Shown here: piece after piece, positions 1 to 12,966 of the stretch | How the letters are laid out: the number at the start of each line of letters is the position of its first letter | Position numbering within the stretch: position 1 is the first letter of the stretch | Source: Micropterus salmoides | Taxonomy: Eukaryota; Chordata; Actinopteri; Centrarchiformes; Centrarchidae | Length of the DNA stretch: 64,000 nucleotides | Reading direction: 5' to 3' | Assembly (NCBI RefSeq): GCF_014851395.1 | Contig: NW_024042261.1 | Coordinates: forward strand, 40,571,499-40,635,498 | Notes under the pieces: model-generated | What the model saw: the letters and a program-made list of their open reading frames with translations, nothing else | The model's database searches: none | Told to the model about the DNA's origin: nothing | Made by a program: the position numbers and the translations under genes

Positions 1-647
1 ACTCCTGCTGCTGAATTACAGCTGGAGGTTTTTCTTTTCTGTACTTTTTAATATGATGGAGTCTTAGTGGAACGCACTAAAACTCGCCTGACTTGCCTTT
101 ACATATCTGAGTTTTATTTATCGGCCAGCAGAGGATTTTAATGCCGTCTCTAATATGGAATAAACTGAATGGCTTTCATTTATTTTTTAACCGTTTGGCA
201 GACGGGACGTGTCCTCTGAGGGGGAACAACATGTTACTGTGGGTCACTGAGCAGCTGTGATGGAGCGTAAGGGATCTTTCCCCCAGTTGATACCACAAGT
301 TTCTGCAAGGAGACTACACCGTTGATATTAAAATGGAGCTTACATTGGTCCTCGAAATATGTTTAGCGATATCAGAGTGTGCAGAAGTTTAACATTAGTA
401 GATCACTAGCACTATAATGTTGAGACATGTATGTAATTACTGCGAACAAGAAGACTGCCAGCCTCTACTCTGACACTATAACAATCAGGTTTTACATTGA
501 AAATGTGCTACACATGAAAAGAGTGAAAACATTTATTAATAGATTAACCACGCTGCGGGGTAGTTAGATGGCCAGTTCTTAAGTCAGACAGGAGACAGGT
601 TAGTCTCCTTAGACTAATCATTTGGCTGGTTGGATAGTTAAAGCTGG
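1..647. other. Non-coding, nothing recognised
   Basis: AT-rich single-copy-looking DNA. I find no open frame with family resemblance, no paired terminal repeats and no microsatellite here. Confidence 0.5.
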
Positions 648-1090
648 TGTTGTAGTACTCGAGACCGGTCTTAAGACCACTTTTTGATGGTCTCGTACTC
701 GGTCTCGGACATGGAGGACTCTGGATTTTATTTCAAGACCAGTCAAGACCACAACTTTGGGAATATCAATAAATTGCTTTTGCGTCGTCTGATTTATTTG
801 TTAACATCCGAACTTTGATTGGATGTAAAACGTGTTGCTTCAAATTCAACCAGTGACATTAAATAAAAATGTGTTTTTGCTGTTAACGCCTGCCCCCACT
901 TCCCGCGATGGTCAGCGTGGAAAAGGAGCGTTGATAAAAATGCTTCCGTTGATTTCAGCTCTTAGTGTTTGTATGTGGGGGGTTTTATTCTGTCATGTAA
1001 TGTGGGGAACCGGTCTCGGTCTCGACTCCGTCTCAGCCCCTAAAAGTCTTGGTCTTGACTTGGTCTCGTTTTGGGCGGTCTTGACTACAA
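648..1090 (+). mobile_element. Non-autonomous DNA element, GAGACC family, copy 1
   Basis: Starts with TGTTGTAGTACTCGAGACC and ends with GGTCTTGACTACAA, an imperfect terminal inverted repeat. The inside is full of GGTCTCG/GGTCTTG motifs in both orientations. A second, shorter copy lies at 29348-29617 in the same orientation and shares the stretch around GGACATGGAGGACTCTGG. An 87-codon open frame inside has no recognisable domain and is treated as chance. The superfamily is not assigned; copy 2 suggests a TA target duplication. Confidence 0.6.
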
Positions 1091-1096
1091 TCTAAT

Positions 1097-3879
1097 AGCT
1101 AATCACTGAAATGATGTCCCCACTAAACAAGTCATTTTTAAAACTATTATTTGCCCGTGTAAAATGCCCTTTCCTGCTCATTTTGGTCAAATAAGACACA
1201 CAAACACACAGGATGTAAAGATTTGAGGTAAAAAAATGTCCTCTCCTCTTTTCTCACTTTCATCTCCAGCTTTCCGATCCTTCCCTTCAGCATGATTCTC
1301 CTCTCTTCTCCTCTCCACTCTTCTCTCATTTCTGCGTACTACTCCTCCTGTCATTTCCTTTCCTCCTCTCCTTCACTCACAAGAACAGAGGAGGGATCAA
1401 AGGACACGGGAGGAGGACGAGAAAAGGAGGCTGCTGGCCGTCGTGTCGAATCATCGTCAGACTCGGTGACACGGTGACTGTCCCTCTCTCTCCCTCTGTC
1501 TTCCTGTGTCTCTCGCTCAGTCCTGATTTCAATTCAAGGTGTGACTCTGCTTCAGAAAAGAGGAAAATGCTGCCATAAACAAAATACAAGGTATTTATTT
1601 ATTAACACAAGATTAAGCTGTAAATGTCCTATATGCTACTCACAAAACAAGTGTTAACATGCATAAAACACAGTTTAAATGTTCAAACGATGTCTGTCCA
1701 CACCTGAGCAACAGGAAAACTGCTCTTCTTCTTTTGGTTAGCAAATCACAGCCACAAGTGTTACTCTGCAGAGTCTCAGTGCTCTCTGGGATCACTGATA
1801 CTGTGTTTAATACAGCCAAACTTAAGTTTTGTTGTCAGACAACCGAATAAGAAAATAAAACATGGCCTCCTGTTAACCAGGTGAAAAGGACCTCCCACTC
1901 TGCTGCACTGAGATCTCCACTAAAAAATCACTATTTTATGACCTCAAAGTCACGTGACAAAGGTTAAAGACAACAGCTGTAGGTGTGTTCAGCCTCAACG
2001 GCATTTAAAACGATCAGAAGAGGGTTAGAGGTGACAAAGTTGTCTTCTTAACTTTAGTGACACACGGCGCCTGACCATGACTGGGAAGCCTTACGTCATC
2101 GCTTTGCAGAAGCTCTGTTTTCTCCATCCACGCTAAAATGTGAGGCTAGCATTTTCAGGTTTCTCCATTTGAGGCCGTATAAAACGGAGACTAACCTGCA
2201 GCGTCCACAAAATTCAGCGGCTTTGCATCCTCATCTGTAGCAGCATCCAGAGATAGTTCCCAGCCAGTGTTCTATTTTTGTTACACCTGTTAAGCATGAA
2301 TTCACTTGTACATGTACATAACGGCCCGTGTTTAGCGTCAGTTGACATTAATTTAATATTTAATGACGCATTTCATTTGATGTTGACTTTGTCTTCATGT
2401 ACATACAGCAAATATACTGTCTGTTCCTTCCTGTTTGTTGTCACGTCTTTAAAGTCTGTGAAGCAGCAGAAAGGCTGTATAGTTTTCTTCCACAATTAAT
2501 ATAAAATAATAAAGATGCATGCTACACACACTAATTACATCCAAGTGCAGCTTCAAAGTATCTATAACTGCATTGATCATAAAAAGCTCTTTTAAAGATG
2601 CTGTAAATCAAAACTTATCGCCAGACAAGAATGTCACTATTCATAGTTTTCACGTGACGTCCCATTCCCTTGGAGGGCAAAAATGACGTTGGCTGTGTTC
2701 AAAACAGAAGGCAGCTGCCTCGCTGCCTCTCTACCGTAACGGACAGCTGCCTCACAAGGCATCACTTTCAAGTGAACGCAGCTCTGTTAACATTGTTTCG
2801 AACGGCCTTCTAAGGCAGCACTTATGGCAACGCGTGACGTCAGCACGCCGTCTTGCGTCTCTTCTGGCTGTTAGCATCAGCTAACTAGCTACTGAAAAGC
2901 CAAACGGCTAACTGACGCCTCAGAAATCAGACTGAAGAAACTTGGTTGGTTACAGTCACGGGCTGATGTGATAGTTCAGTGTGAAGTTCTCGCTAGATTT
3001 TCAGAAATCAAAGCGAGAAAACAACAAAAAAATATGCATATTGTGCACAAATTCGGCTTGTTTGTCTCTACCAGTTTTTGAAAGGCAACTAAAGGCAACT
3101 AAATCACTTGATTGTGGTCACTTAAAAAAGATTGGCAGGTCTGTGACAGGACACCAACTCGGGTCTCCTGCATGAAAGTGAGGCGGCCCATCAATGAATG
3201 AATGTTGGTTGGTAAGTCGTGTGGTGCAGAATCATCCAGCGGACGGAGATGTGACGGAGTGTCAGTGCAACTGGAACACAACGCGGTCACATCCAGTGAA
3301 CATCCGGGGTTGTTTTGTGGGCGGAGAGTGACAACGCAGAGAAAAGTGTGCATTTTTGAATTTAGCCCGGCGCAGCGTGGACATGTAGTCTGTCCGTCCC
3401 TCCATCTTCTTTCAGTTCACTCTGAATGGATGATATCTGAAAGAAGATGGAGGGGGGGGGGGGGGTCTCCTCACACCCGTCCCTCCCCATTCTCCCCCCT
3501 CTCCGTGCTCTGATGCTTTGCCCCTATTGTTCTCCTGCCTTCACACACACACGTATAAAACAATGCCTGAAACGTGAATGGAGCAGCCACCACAGGGAGA
3601 GTTGTAAGCTGTTGGCGCCCAGACTACCACTGACTCTCTCTCTCTGCTTGTCTATGTCTCTCGCTCATCTTTCTCTCTAAATCACCTCTTTTGGGGGGTA
3701 TATGGAACAACTGGTGCATCACGTTCTGTTCTCTGTGCCCAGAGCAAATGAACCCCCAAGAAGATCATTTTCCTCTAAATTCTCTTAAAGGGGGGGTGAA
3801 ATTTAGGGGGGTACTGGTGGTGTTCTTCATAGTTGCTAGGGGCAACCATAGGGGGGTGAGAGAGGTTGAAGGCGTCCTA
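1097..3879. other. Non-coding DNA upstream of the CpG-rich region
   Basis: No gene recognised. A pyrimidine-rich patch lies at 1230-1380. The stretch at about 2690-2850 (repeated GGCAGCTGCCT-like words) looks like a degenerate interspersed repeat. There is a run of G near 3450-3466 and a TATA-like TATAAAA near 3553. Open frames here are short and without domains. Confidence 0.4.
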
Positions 3880-3970
3880 TGTGTGTACGTGAGTGTGTTC
3901 GGTGCGCCAGTGGGACCTGTCCACGTCCCGCTGCGCGACCCCTCGCGCCAATTCCATCTCAGACAATTGG

Positions 3971-4056
3971 CTGAGAGAGAGAGAGAGAGAGAGAGACGCA
4001 TACGCGCAAGGGAGCGAGAAGGAGAGAGAGACAGACTCTAGGCGAGAGACCTAGAC

Positions 4057-4094
<38 letters not shown>
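3971..4094 (+). repeat. (GA)n tracts
   Basis: Two GA/AG tracts (3971-3995 and about 4060-4094) separated by purine-rich sequence with CGCATACGCGC. Repeated GAGA sites are common in fish 5' UTRs. Confidence 0.9.
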
Positions 4095-4100
<6 letters not shown>

Positions 4101-4995
4101 ATGGCTGGTTGGATTTAGCCCCGGCAGCGTCTTTTCCCGTCCAACACAACAAGCTTATTACCTTTCTCTCAACGCGCTTGGAAACGGATTTACGCACACG
4201 AAAGGAGGTTCGTTTGGCTCATTTATTCAATTAATCTGCTCTCATCATCTCGCTGCTGTTTGCATTCATCTCTGCCTTTAATTCGTGTTTTCTCATCTCC
4301 TCTTAAATTAAACGTTTTATTTGTCCGCCGCAGTTTGAGGCTACAGGTCGCGTGAATGCTTTTAATGGCGATTAGCAGGCGGGTAATTAGCCCTTAACGG
4401 TCAAATTAACCTGCCGGTAGTAGTAGTAGTAATGGGTGCAGTGAGATGTAGCCTACTGACTGGGGTCCTCCTGCAAGGGGCTTGTTTTTGGCCGTGGTTG
4501 GAAGGTCTCCGGTGGGCGCGAGGGGACAGAGAGTGGCGGTGGCGGCGGAGGGGGACAATGAGCGGGGCTGTTGTTTGGCGACGCTGCTTGCGCGGTGTGC
4601 CCCAAAACGCTGATCTGGATGCTTCTGGAAGCAACAGGGGAAAATGTTTCAAAATCAGAAATATGTCCAGTTTGTGACTGAACAGCTCGGGTCAGTCACA
4701 CATGCTGGCTCCGGTCTGGGTTTATGCGCTGTGCGCGTTTTTGTGCGCTGTTTCTCGTTGTTATGGAGCAACAGAGCGGAATATATTTTAGATAGGCTAT
4801 GTGTATATATGCATTGTATTTGTTATAATGGTCACGTGAGGCTCAACAGGGAGCTCATATGGAGTCTGTATAATATTCCTGCAGGGATGTATAGCTGCTC
4901 CATGAGGTTCTTGGTATTTCCAGACTGTATAGGGGCGGTTGTTGCTCTCGGGGGCAGACATATACGGGCAAATGTTAAATCTGCCTCTGTGCATC

Positions 4996-5000
<5 letters not shown>

Positions 5001-5034
<34 letters not shown>
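5001..5034 (+). repeat. (GT)n microsatellite
   Basis: About 17 GT units followed by TTTCAG. The TG tract plus TTTCAG looks superficially like an acceptor, but no coding frame follows. Confidence 0.9.
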
Positions 5035-5037
<3 letters not shown>

Positions 5038-5100
5038 CAGCGCGTGCAGTTTGAAAAATAATACCAAAATTCCGGGGCGAAGTTGTTTAATGCGCCTCGA

Positions 5101-5144
5101 CAACAATAACAACAACAACAACAATAACAACAACAACAACAACA
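5101..5144 (+). repeat. (AAC/AAT)n microsatellite
   Basis: CAA/AAC triplet run with occasional AAT interruptions. It produces poly-Asn and poly-Cys/Val frames on the two strands that are not genes. Confidence 0.9.
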
Positions 5145-6380
5145 GTGCAATAAACCGAGAATGTTATACAATGCGCGCGCCATAAGGGAGAGAGAGAGAG
5201 ATACTGAAACGCGGGGTGGGGGGTGTGAGGGTCTCTCAGCCATTTTCGATGAAGCGCGTGTAATAACGCACGCACATGGCGACAGACAGACAGACTGAAA
5301 TGGCATCATAATCACAGCCGCGCGTCCATGTGCGGGATGTAAAGGAGGTCATGAACATGATTCTTCTTAGAATTAAACTAACAATTCATCATTGCTATAA
5401 TCGTTATTATTAGCAGTATTTGCTGCTTTCTATAAAGAGGTTGGAGGTTCAGAAGGAAGAAGTACGCCAGCATCTTTTCTCCCCCCACAATAGACAAGGG
5501 GGCTGCTTGTTGGGAATTTGGCGCTTCACTTGTTTTGCTCAGTGAGGGATTCAGCGTGAGCCCCTCTCACTGTTGTTGTTGTTGATGATGATGATGTCCA
5601 AGCCCTCCATGAGCCCCTTCACTCGTTGCTCTTAATGATCGCTATCCCGATGATTCACTGATCATTTAAGGCTTGTTGGGATGCACAGGGGCCAGTCTGA
5701 CTTGTCACACTCAGTCTATTGTCCCCTTTGTGAATCTGATGGTAAAAACAGGTTTAAATCGGTTCATTAACCCAAAAGAATCGCCCCACAAACTTGCCCA
5801 TAATTGAAAGTCGCTTTTATGTTGTAGGCTATTATAGTGATTTAAAGTGTGTCTACAGAAGAGCCAGTCAACAGTCTCGTGACCTTCATACTTCTTAACA
5901 GGGATTTAGTTTTTATTGTTGCTGCTAAATTTGAAAATATCCCTTATCAACCGTAATATAAGCAAAGCTTTTTCTTTTTATATTTTGTTCTGTGTGTCTT
6001 TGGAAGGACAGGAAACGGAGAACACGAATAAAAACATGTCGCCATATTAGGAGCTTTTTTTTGCCCCCCAAAATGGAGGGGGAGGAGGCTCAGAGGAGCT
6101 CATTAGCAATGCAAATGAGTTTTTTTCTTCTTCAACGGGAGCTCGGGCACCTGCTGTCTCGAGCATGCGCGCACGGCTGGATGGCTGACTGGCTTCCTCC
6201 CCTCCTCCTCCTCCCGCTCAGCCTCGGGAACGCGCATCCCTCCCTCCCTCCTTCTCAATAGCACACACTGGAGCTCGAGCCCTCTTCTCTCCTCCTTTAA
6301 AAGCGTCTCTGTGTGTCTCGCGCTCATAAGAAGCGGTAACGTTTAGCATAACAAAAGGAGGAGGAGGAGGAGGAGAAAAG

Positions 6381-7639
6381 GGGGGAGATTTTAAAGGGAA
6401 AAATAACGAGGAGATGAATTAAAAGTAAGACAGAAGGGAAAAGAAAAGAACGAAAGAAGGGAGACAGATGGAGGAGACAAATGATGAACAAGTTTTTAAC
6501 ATTCATAATCAAATAATCCAATTCAAACCATCCATCTAACATTTCAAATGTAGTTCTAAGCAAATATAAGGTGGTTTGTGGGCTATTAATGTAGTATTTG
6601 TCAACAATTATGCTTATGAAGACTGTATGGGTGCCCACAGGAGGAGCTGTAGTTTTTTGACATTAATCATGATCATCTGCTTACAACCCCAGAAGAATGT
6701 GTTATAAACCACATGTAGCACACGTACTGCATAGAAAAGCTAAATAGGGATGATTAAAGTAAAGTGTCACTGAGTGAAGAGATCATACAGGACAAATGTA
6801 ACCCTAAACATGTCATAAAACATGTCAAGAAAAATCCTACTTAAGTAAAAGTATATAAGATATATGCGCAAAATGTAATTAAAGAATTAAAAGTAAAAGT
6901 ACTCATTGTGCAGCAATGGCCCCTGTCAATATTATATCATACTATTTGATCATACCGATGCATAATGATGAAAAATGGTTGTAGCTGGTCGAGGAGCTAT
7001 TTGGAATTACTAACACATCCTTTTCTTTAGTATGTTAAATCTGAAAAGTAACTAGTGGCCAAACTAAGTAGCTGTAAAAGTATGAAGTAGCATAAAACAC
7101 AAGAAGTCAAGTTAAGTACAAGCACCAGTAAATTAATTTAGTTACGTACCATGACTGGTACTTAAGTGGCTTATAAATGTGATTTTGAACCGATAACGTG
7201 TTTCAGAAATCAGCTGTAAAAGATGGTTACATACTATATGAAATGAGTCTATTTTGATCCCTCCTACCGGAGACAGTTTGCCCATAAGTCTCTAGCAGAA
7301 AGTTCGACCTCTCTGACCCCCAAAAGTGTGTACCACTATTATGTAGTGATGCTACTTCTTCTTGCTGCCGTTCCTTTCTTGGTCTGTGAATGACTTGACT
7401 TGTTCATGCATAGCCCATATAAAAAATAAAACATGAAATATGTCATGGTTTGGTTTGGTTTTCATGGTCTGGCTATCTGCCATCAAATGTGCAAGCCCAG
7501 CCTGTAACAAAGAGCAGGGTTACCGCTTGAATACTCTAGGACATATTTTTAAAAGGTCAGAAGAAAAGAGGGGTGAAATCGGTTCATTATTATTTCTATA
7601 AAGCCCAAAGCTGTAAGGACCCCAAACAAAGAGGAAGTA
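6381..7639. other. Non-coding, probably intronic
   Basis: AT-rich with no recognised gene or repeat. The segment 6830-7150 is rich in AAGTAAAAGTA-like words, typical of old interspersed repeats, but I could not pair its ends. Confidence 0.4.
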
Positions 7640-8370
7640 AAGCCAACGTTAAAATGACAAAAGTGTTAAAGAACAGGAGGTGAGACAGGAAAGAAGCAGG
7701 GGGACAAAGATGGACAAATTAAAGAAAAAAAGATTGTGATGAACAATGAAAGGAAGATGAGGAGGAGAGAAGAAAGAAGCAGGTGGGACAAAGATGGAAG
7801 ATGGACGGGCAGCGGACGTAAGACACAGACAAGACAAATTAGAGTGTGATGTCAGAACAATGAAAGGGAGATGAGGAGGAGAGCAGAACGAGGGAGATGG
7901 CAGAGAGGAATGACAGGAAGCTAAGGATGGATGGTGGATTTAAAGGGGAAAGAAAGGAGAGAAAAATGTACAAAGGGAAGGAGGGACAGTTAGCAAGCAT
8001 GGGAGGATGGCAGGACAAACTAAAGGAAGAGATATGAGACATGACAAGAGACAGACAAACGAAGGAAAAAGAAACTTGAGGAGGAGAAAATAGAGGAGGC
8101 TCAGAGGAGGAAAGGAGACTAACTAAAAGGGAATGAGGACAGTGGTGAAGCTGTCAAGAAAGAAAAGCAGTAAGGAGACAAAATGGAGGTTCATGGGAGC
8201 AATGTGGACAAGTGAAAGGAGAAAAGGAGGAGACAATGAAGGAAACTGAAAACTGATGGAGAGTAGAGAAGAGTGGAAACAGTGGTGGAAAAGAAAGAGG
8301 ATGGGGACAAACATGGAGGACAGGAGGCAGATGAGAAAAAAGAGGATAAACTGAAGGAAAAAGACGAGAC
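7640..8370 (+). repeat. Long purine-rich tract with internal tandem duplication
   Basis: Some 700 bp are dominated by A and G on the + strand. Around 7692-7890 a unit of roughly 100 bp occurs twice: both copies contain GACAAAGATGGA, then ACAAATTA, then GAACAATGAAAGG, then AGATGAGGAGGAGAG. The pyrimidine strand gives several overlapping Ser/Leu/Phe-rich open frames, which are compositional artefacts. Confidence 0.7.
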
Positions 8371-8877
8371 AGACATTCCAGTTCTGTGGACAAACCACAC
8401 GATGGGGTGCATTCAGCGTTGGCCATGTGCACGCCATCTAACCGCGAAAAATCAGACGAGCAGATGGAGGAAAATGGTTGTATAGACGTCGAACATGGCG
8501 TCCGCTGTGGAAAGACAAGGAGGAAATTGTTCAGTGATGTACAGGACATTTCCTCCTCCGTTCTTTCCACATCACATGCACATCATGAGGGGTTTTAACA
8601 CGTGAAACCAGCATGTAGAAACAATTCTGATTCAGAAATGATGTGAAATCATTTTGAAAAGATCTGACTGATAAAAATGTCTCATTTTCTGGATGGGATA
8701 ACAGGACTCAGTCCATCTTTCTCCAGACATGAGCGAGGCCGATACCAGGCCACAGTTGACCCTGAGGATTCTTCATATTGATATTAAAGGACTGTGAAAG
8801 AGTTTTCCCCGGGACATTGTTTAGGAGAGGTGGTCAGCCAACCAGATACTAACGCATCTCGACTTGTGATCAATTAA

Positions 8878-9571
8878 AGAGTAACTTCAGTATTTTTCAA
8901 CCTGGACCCCATTATCCCATGTTTTTGTCTCTATGTCACTAATTGGGACAACATTTTTTGAAATTGGTCCAGGTTTGGGGGAAGCGCGCTGCAGTCGGCA
9001 GCATTGAAACAAGGCGCCCTATCAAAGTACGTCCACTGTTATTTAAACGTTATTTAAATGGATCCCTACACAGCCAGAGCCAGTAAAATTTTTCGTATAA
9101 CCAAAAACAGTCGCTTTATCGCTCTCTTCAAAGTCACCAGACTCCCTAGACAAAAATAGTAATTTTACCTCTCTGGTCCACCGCTGCCTCGATCGGTTAC
9201 CAACCAAAGTCGCACAATAACACGAACAAACTAACCGACCGAGCCAGCGGTAGAACTGCAACTGCGAGGTAAAATGACTGTTTTTATCAATGGAGTCTGG
9301 TGGCTTTAACGAAAGCGAAACAGTGACTGTTCCTGGTTAATCAAAAAGGATCTTACTCTTTAAAAAAAGGCCTGTCTCTGTCGGCATCCTTTGCACAATG
9401 TTGTAATAACAATCAGAGCCTGTCGGCGGTAAAAACAAGCACTTCGTGAACGTCCTTTGATGGGGTGCAAATGTCTGCATGCATTACGTTGCGGATTGGC
9501 CCTGCTTTTTTTGATGTCACATAGACACAAAAACATGGGAAAATAACTTTAAAAAATACCAAAGTTACCCT
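8878..9571. mobile_element. piggyBac-like MITE (TTAA target)
   Basis: Flanked on both sides by TTAA (8874-8877 and 9572-9575). Left end begins AGAGTAACTTCAGTATTTTT; the reverse complement of the right end begins AGGGTAACTTTGGTATTTTT, and both then share CCCATGTTTTTGT.TCTATGT.AC, so the imperfect inverted repeat is about 60 bp. The inside has no transposase frame. TTAA duplication is the hallmark of piggyBac elements, so this is read as a non-autonomous member, 694 bp. Confidence 0.75.
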
Positions 9572-9575
9572 TTAA

Positions 9576-12095
9576 GTTGCTGGATGACAGCATAAACAGT
9601 CGCACTCATTACACTGAGTGAAATGGCGTCGCTGGTTCCCTGAAGGTGTAAAAGTGTAATAATTGTTTATGTTTTCAAAAGGTGATTTTGCAGAAAATCA
9701 GCTTGAGTCACTTATCATGTTTGCTTTGTCAAATATGGTAAATGAAGACAGATTGTGAAAGTCTGCAGTCCATTACCACATAACGGTAACATAATTCTGA
9801 CATGATGCTGTTCACTGTGATGGATTATGCAGCTCCAGCAGCTTTCAAGCCTTTGCAAGTTGGTTTTCATACTGTAGAGAACTGCAGGAAAACCACTGGC
9901 AGCCTGAAAGGTGTTAAAACATAGAACAACCTAAATTGGGATGTGTTTTGGAAATGTTACCAGCAGTAATGTTACATGCTTTGTAATTAATGCGCTAAAA
10001 CATATCGACAGATAAAGAAAACATTGTTCTATCACTGAATGGAGACATGTCTTGACTGAAATATCCAAACCCCATGCACAGTGTATTTATGGCTGAACCA
10101 CTGCATCAAATTGAAATTTCCCAACATGTACCGTGCATCATTTTGTACACATTTTCCTATAATTGAATCTCACAAAGTTGGGATCTCAGGAGACCTTGAT
10201 AAAGTGACTATAGCCGAAAAGAAAGACCTAAAGGTCTGAACAAAGCCCAGCAACAAGTTATTTCAATAATGGGTCTATGGATGGATCTTATGGATAGAAG
10301 AAGGGCACACGGTGTAAAAGCTTAGGATTTGGAAAAATGAAGCCCTGTAGTTTGCACTAGTGGTGTCGTGAAGGGTGAACTCACTTCTCGTTGCTTGACA
10401 AAAAACTTTCCTTTTTAAATTCTTTCAATGTACGCTACAAGGAAATGCAGCTAACTTAGCTTCAGTGTTTTGTGTCTTCTGTATCTGGTTTATTTAGATC
10501 ATTGATTTATTGACTGATTTTGTTGGAATTTCCAGAACATCAAACTTGAGGATTTGCTTCCTGTATCTGTTCCACATCCTAGTAAACTGAATATCGTTGG
10601 GGTTTAGGTTGCTCAGACAAGACAAGTGATGTGAAGATGTTTTCAGTATCTGCTGATGCTATTTAGACGAAATGATGAATCGCTTCATAACAAATTTGAA
10701 AGTAATAGTATGGTGCTGCTCTGCAGTGGATTTGTGTTTACATTGGTGGTGTTTATTGGCTGGATGTAACGGTACATCCATGTTCCATCTGCCAGCCAGA
10801 GAGCTTGGAAAGACAACGCTGGAGCACCACAAGGTGACATGGCGTACAGTTTAGATGCGGCACAGCAGACACGAAGAGATTATTTGACCGGAAAATTAAA
10901 AAAAAACCTCTGCTGGAAAGACTTAGGAGATAACATCAAATCGGTATTAAGCTACACAGACAGATAGCGTGGCCATGGATAAAATATTTAGCTGGCTTTC
11001 CAAATCAGCCCTTTCGCCCTCGTTCTGCATGTATATGTGTGTGTGTTTCCCCCCAAATCCTAACCGGCATGCCTGTTCACTGTGGAAAACAGGGTCAGGC
11101 TAGAGAAAAAAGAGAAGGAGAGAGCGAGCACATGATGGGCAGATAAAGGCTTGTCTGTGTCTGAGGGAGAAGAGAGCGAGGAGGATGAGAGGAGGAGGGC
11201 AGCGCGATGAAGGGGCCTCTCTGTTGAAGGAGGGAGTTGCGGCTCTATAGAAGGCTCCCATGGCGGACAGAAACAAGGCATTTAGTCTGTGAGTCGACCT
11301 CTGTAACGCCATAATAGGCTCATATAATGATGCCACTATGGACAGGGAGGGGAAGAAAAGAAAACACAGATTGTGCCTTTAAACTTGGGGCTTGTTGTGA
11401 GGAATGTCTATAGTGTGATGGAGGTGGATGAGCTGTTGGGTGATTGGTAGGAACAAGAGGAAGTCTGATATGGGCGAGACTTTAGGGCCTGAACATGGAT
11501 TCTGTTTGAACCACACATGAAACCCTGAACACTGGAGCATCTGATGAGCCCAAAGCCAGTTGAAATTGAACGCATACTCTAATCCTGACTTGCCGTTAAA
11601 ATGTAACATGCTAAAATGTCTTATCAACTTTCAGTGGACTTTTATTAGCAGGGTTGTTATCGTAAAATGTGCCAAATATGGCTCACTGGATGAGGACGCA
11701 GTGTGTAGGGAAATATGTAAATTTTAACTGAGCTTAGATAAGGGTGACTTAGTGGTGAAAGCGTGGATGATTGGATTGTTGGAGGAAACAAAAGTTGAGT
11801 TTTGTTGAGGTTTGAGAATGCATAACGTTGAGGTGGATGTGTAATGCCTTCTGTATGATTTTTTTTTGTCAACATAATGAGGAAATGTTAATTAACATAT
11901 CAAATAACACAATGTTCATCCTGAACGTGTCTGTCAAAGGTTCACAGACAACATATTTCCGTTGTTTTCCTATGACATCCACTCTTAGAGATCAAGAAAA
12001 TGGTTCTGTTTAGGTGCTCAGAAAATCTAGTTTACTATATTGACATTTAACCAAAGCCAGAATCTTTCCCTAACTGCTTAAGTGCTTTTGCTGCC
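9576..12095. other. Non-coding, probably intronic
   Basis: No gene or paired repeat ends recognised. A purine-rich block at 11100-11220 again gives spurious frames on the - strand. Confidence 0.4.
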
Positions 12096-12098
12096 TAA

Positions 12099-12963
12099 GG
12101 CCCCGTCCACACTGCTGCGTTTTGGTTTTAAAACAGACCTTTTGCTACGTTTGCACCTCCTGTCCAGACAAAAATGGCGAAAACGAAGACCTGAAACGGA
12201 TAAGTTTAAAAAAACGTTGCCGACCCCGTTTTCCGTTTTAAAACTCCGGAGAGTCTCGTTTACTCACGCTTGGCTCTTATAAGTTGTGCAAAGCAGAAAC
12301 ACGATGCTGCTGACAGAGTTTTTGATTTGGTATTTTTATTAAAATATTTCATGCCGTACAAATAACACAGCCGACACTTGTACTGTGCATGTCGCCGTAT
12401 TTACTTTGCAACGACTCCCAGTCTGTTAACTCCAGTCTGTTCCATTCAGTAACCGTCCCAGCTCGTTATCGGTCCATCGTCTGTAGTACTTTATTCTTAG
12501 TAAGAGTAACTATCTTAATTGAAGGCAAAATAAACTTGTTTTTTGTCTGACAAGATATTTCTTCTTACCAGGCGGCTTTTATGTTAGAGAAGTTCACTTG
12601 TTTCAAGGTTTTTTTAGCCTTTAGCAGCAAGTAAAATATTCTTGTTCTGCTGGTAGATAATCTTGCTTATTTTAAGCAATATTTCCCCCATTTTAATGCT
12701 TTTTTTCCTTGTTTTTGAGAGCTCAGTTTTTGCAGCGTTCTTTCCAAATCTTCTGGAACAGCGGAATAGACCTTCTGCTTTGTGTTTATACCGGCACGTG
12801 CACGCCCAGTGTACGGCAACGGCCACTAGATGTGCGTTTTCAGTTGTTTTAATGTAGACGGAGATCAACTCGGATACGCAGCTAAAACGCTGCTGTGGAC
12901 GGAGACCATATTAGTTTTAAAACTCCCATTTTAAAACAAAAACGGAGTAGTGTGGAAGGGGCC
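12099..12963. mobile_element. PIF/Harbinger-like non-autonomous element
   Basis: Flanked by TAA on both sides (12096-12098, 12964-12966). The left end is GGCCCCGTCCACACT; the right end read in reverse is GGCCCCTTCCACACTACTCC. Both continue into GTTTTGGTTTTAAAA / GTTTTTGTTTTAAAA, giving an inverted repeat of about 40 bp. A three-base TWA duplication with GGCCCC-type ends fits PIF/Harbinger. The 865 bp body has no transposase frame. Confidence 0.65.
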
Positions 12964-12966
12964 TAA

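Larger units (their letters stand above)
3880..6380 (+). promoter_or_regulatory. CpG-rich region, candidate distal promoter / first exon(s)
   Basis: Compared with its surroundings this stretch is enriched in CG dinucleotides (for example around 3940, 4180, 4530, 5170 and 6160-6240) and carries GA and GGA tracts typical of fish 5' UTRs. Around 6280-6335 there is a TTTAAAAG box followed by a possible first-exon donor (AAGCG|GTAACG). The nearest downstream + strand gene with an acceptor for a non-coding first exon is the AKAP-like gene (acceptor at 32583), so this may be its promoter, but no transcript links them. It could equally belong to an unrelated non-coding transcript or a gene on the - strand beyond the left edge. 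Confidence 0.35.

Noticed and set aside
4432..5054. Coding first exon in the CpG-rich region
   Set aside because: Short frames with no signal peptide or domain; codon usage looks random and one runs into a GT tract.
8154..8570. 138-codon and neighbouring - strand frames
   Set aside because: Same compositional cause: pyrimidine strand of a GGA/GAA-rich tract lacks stops.
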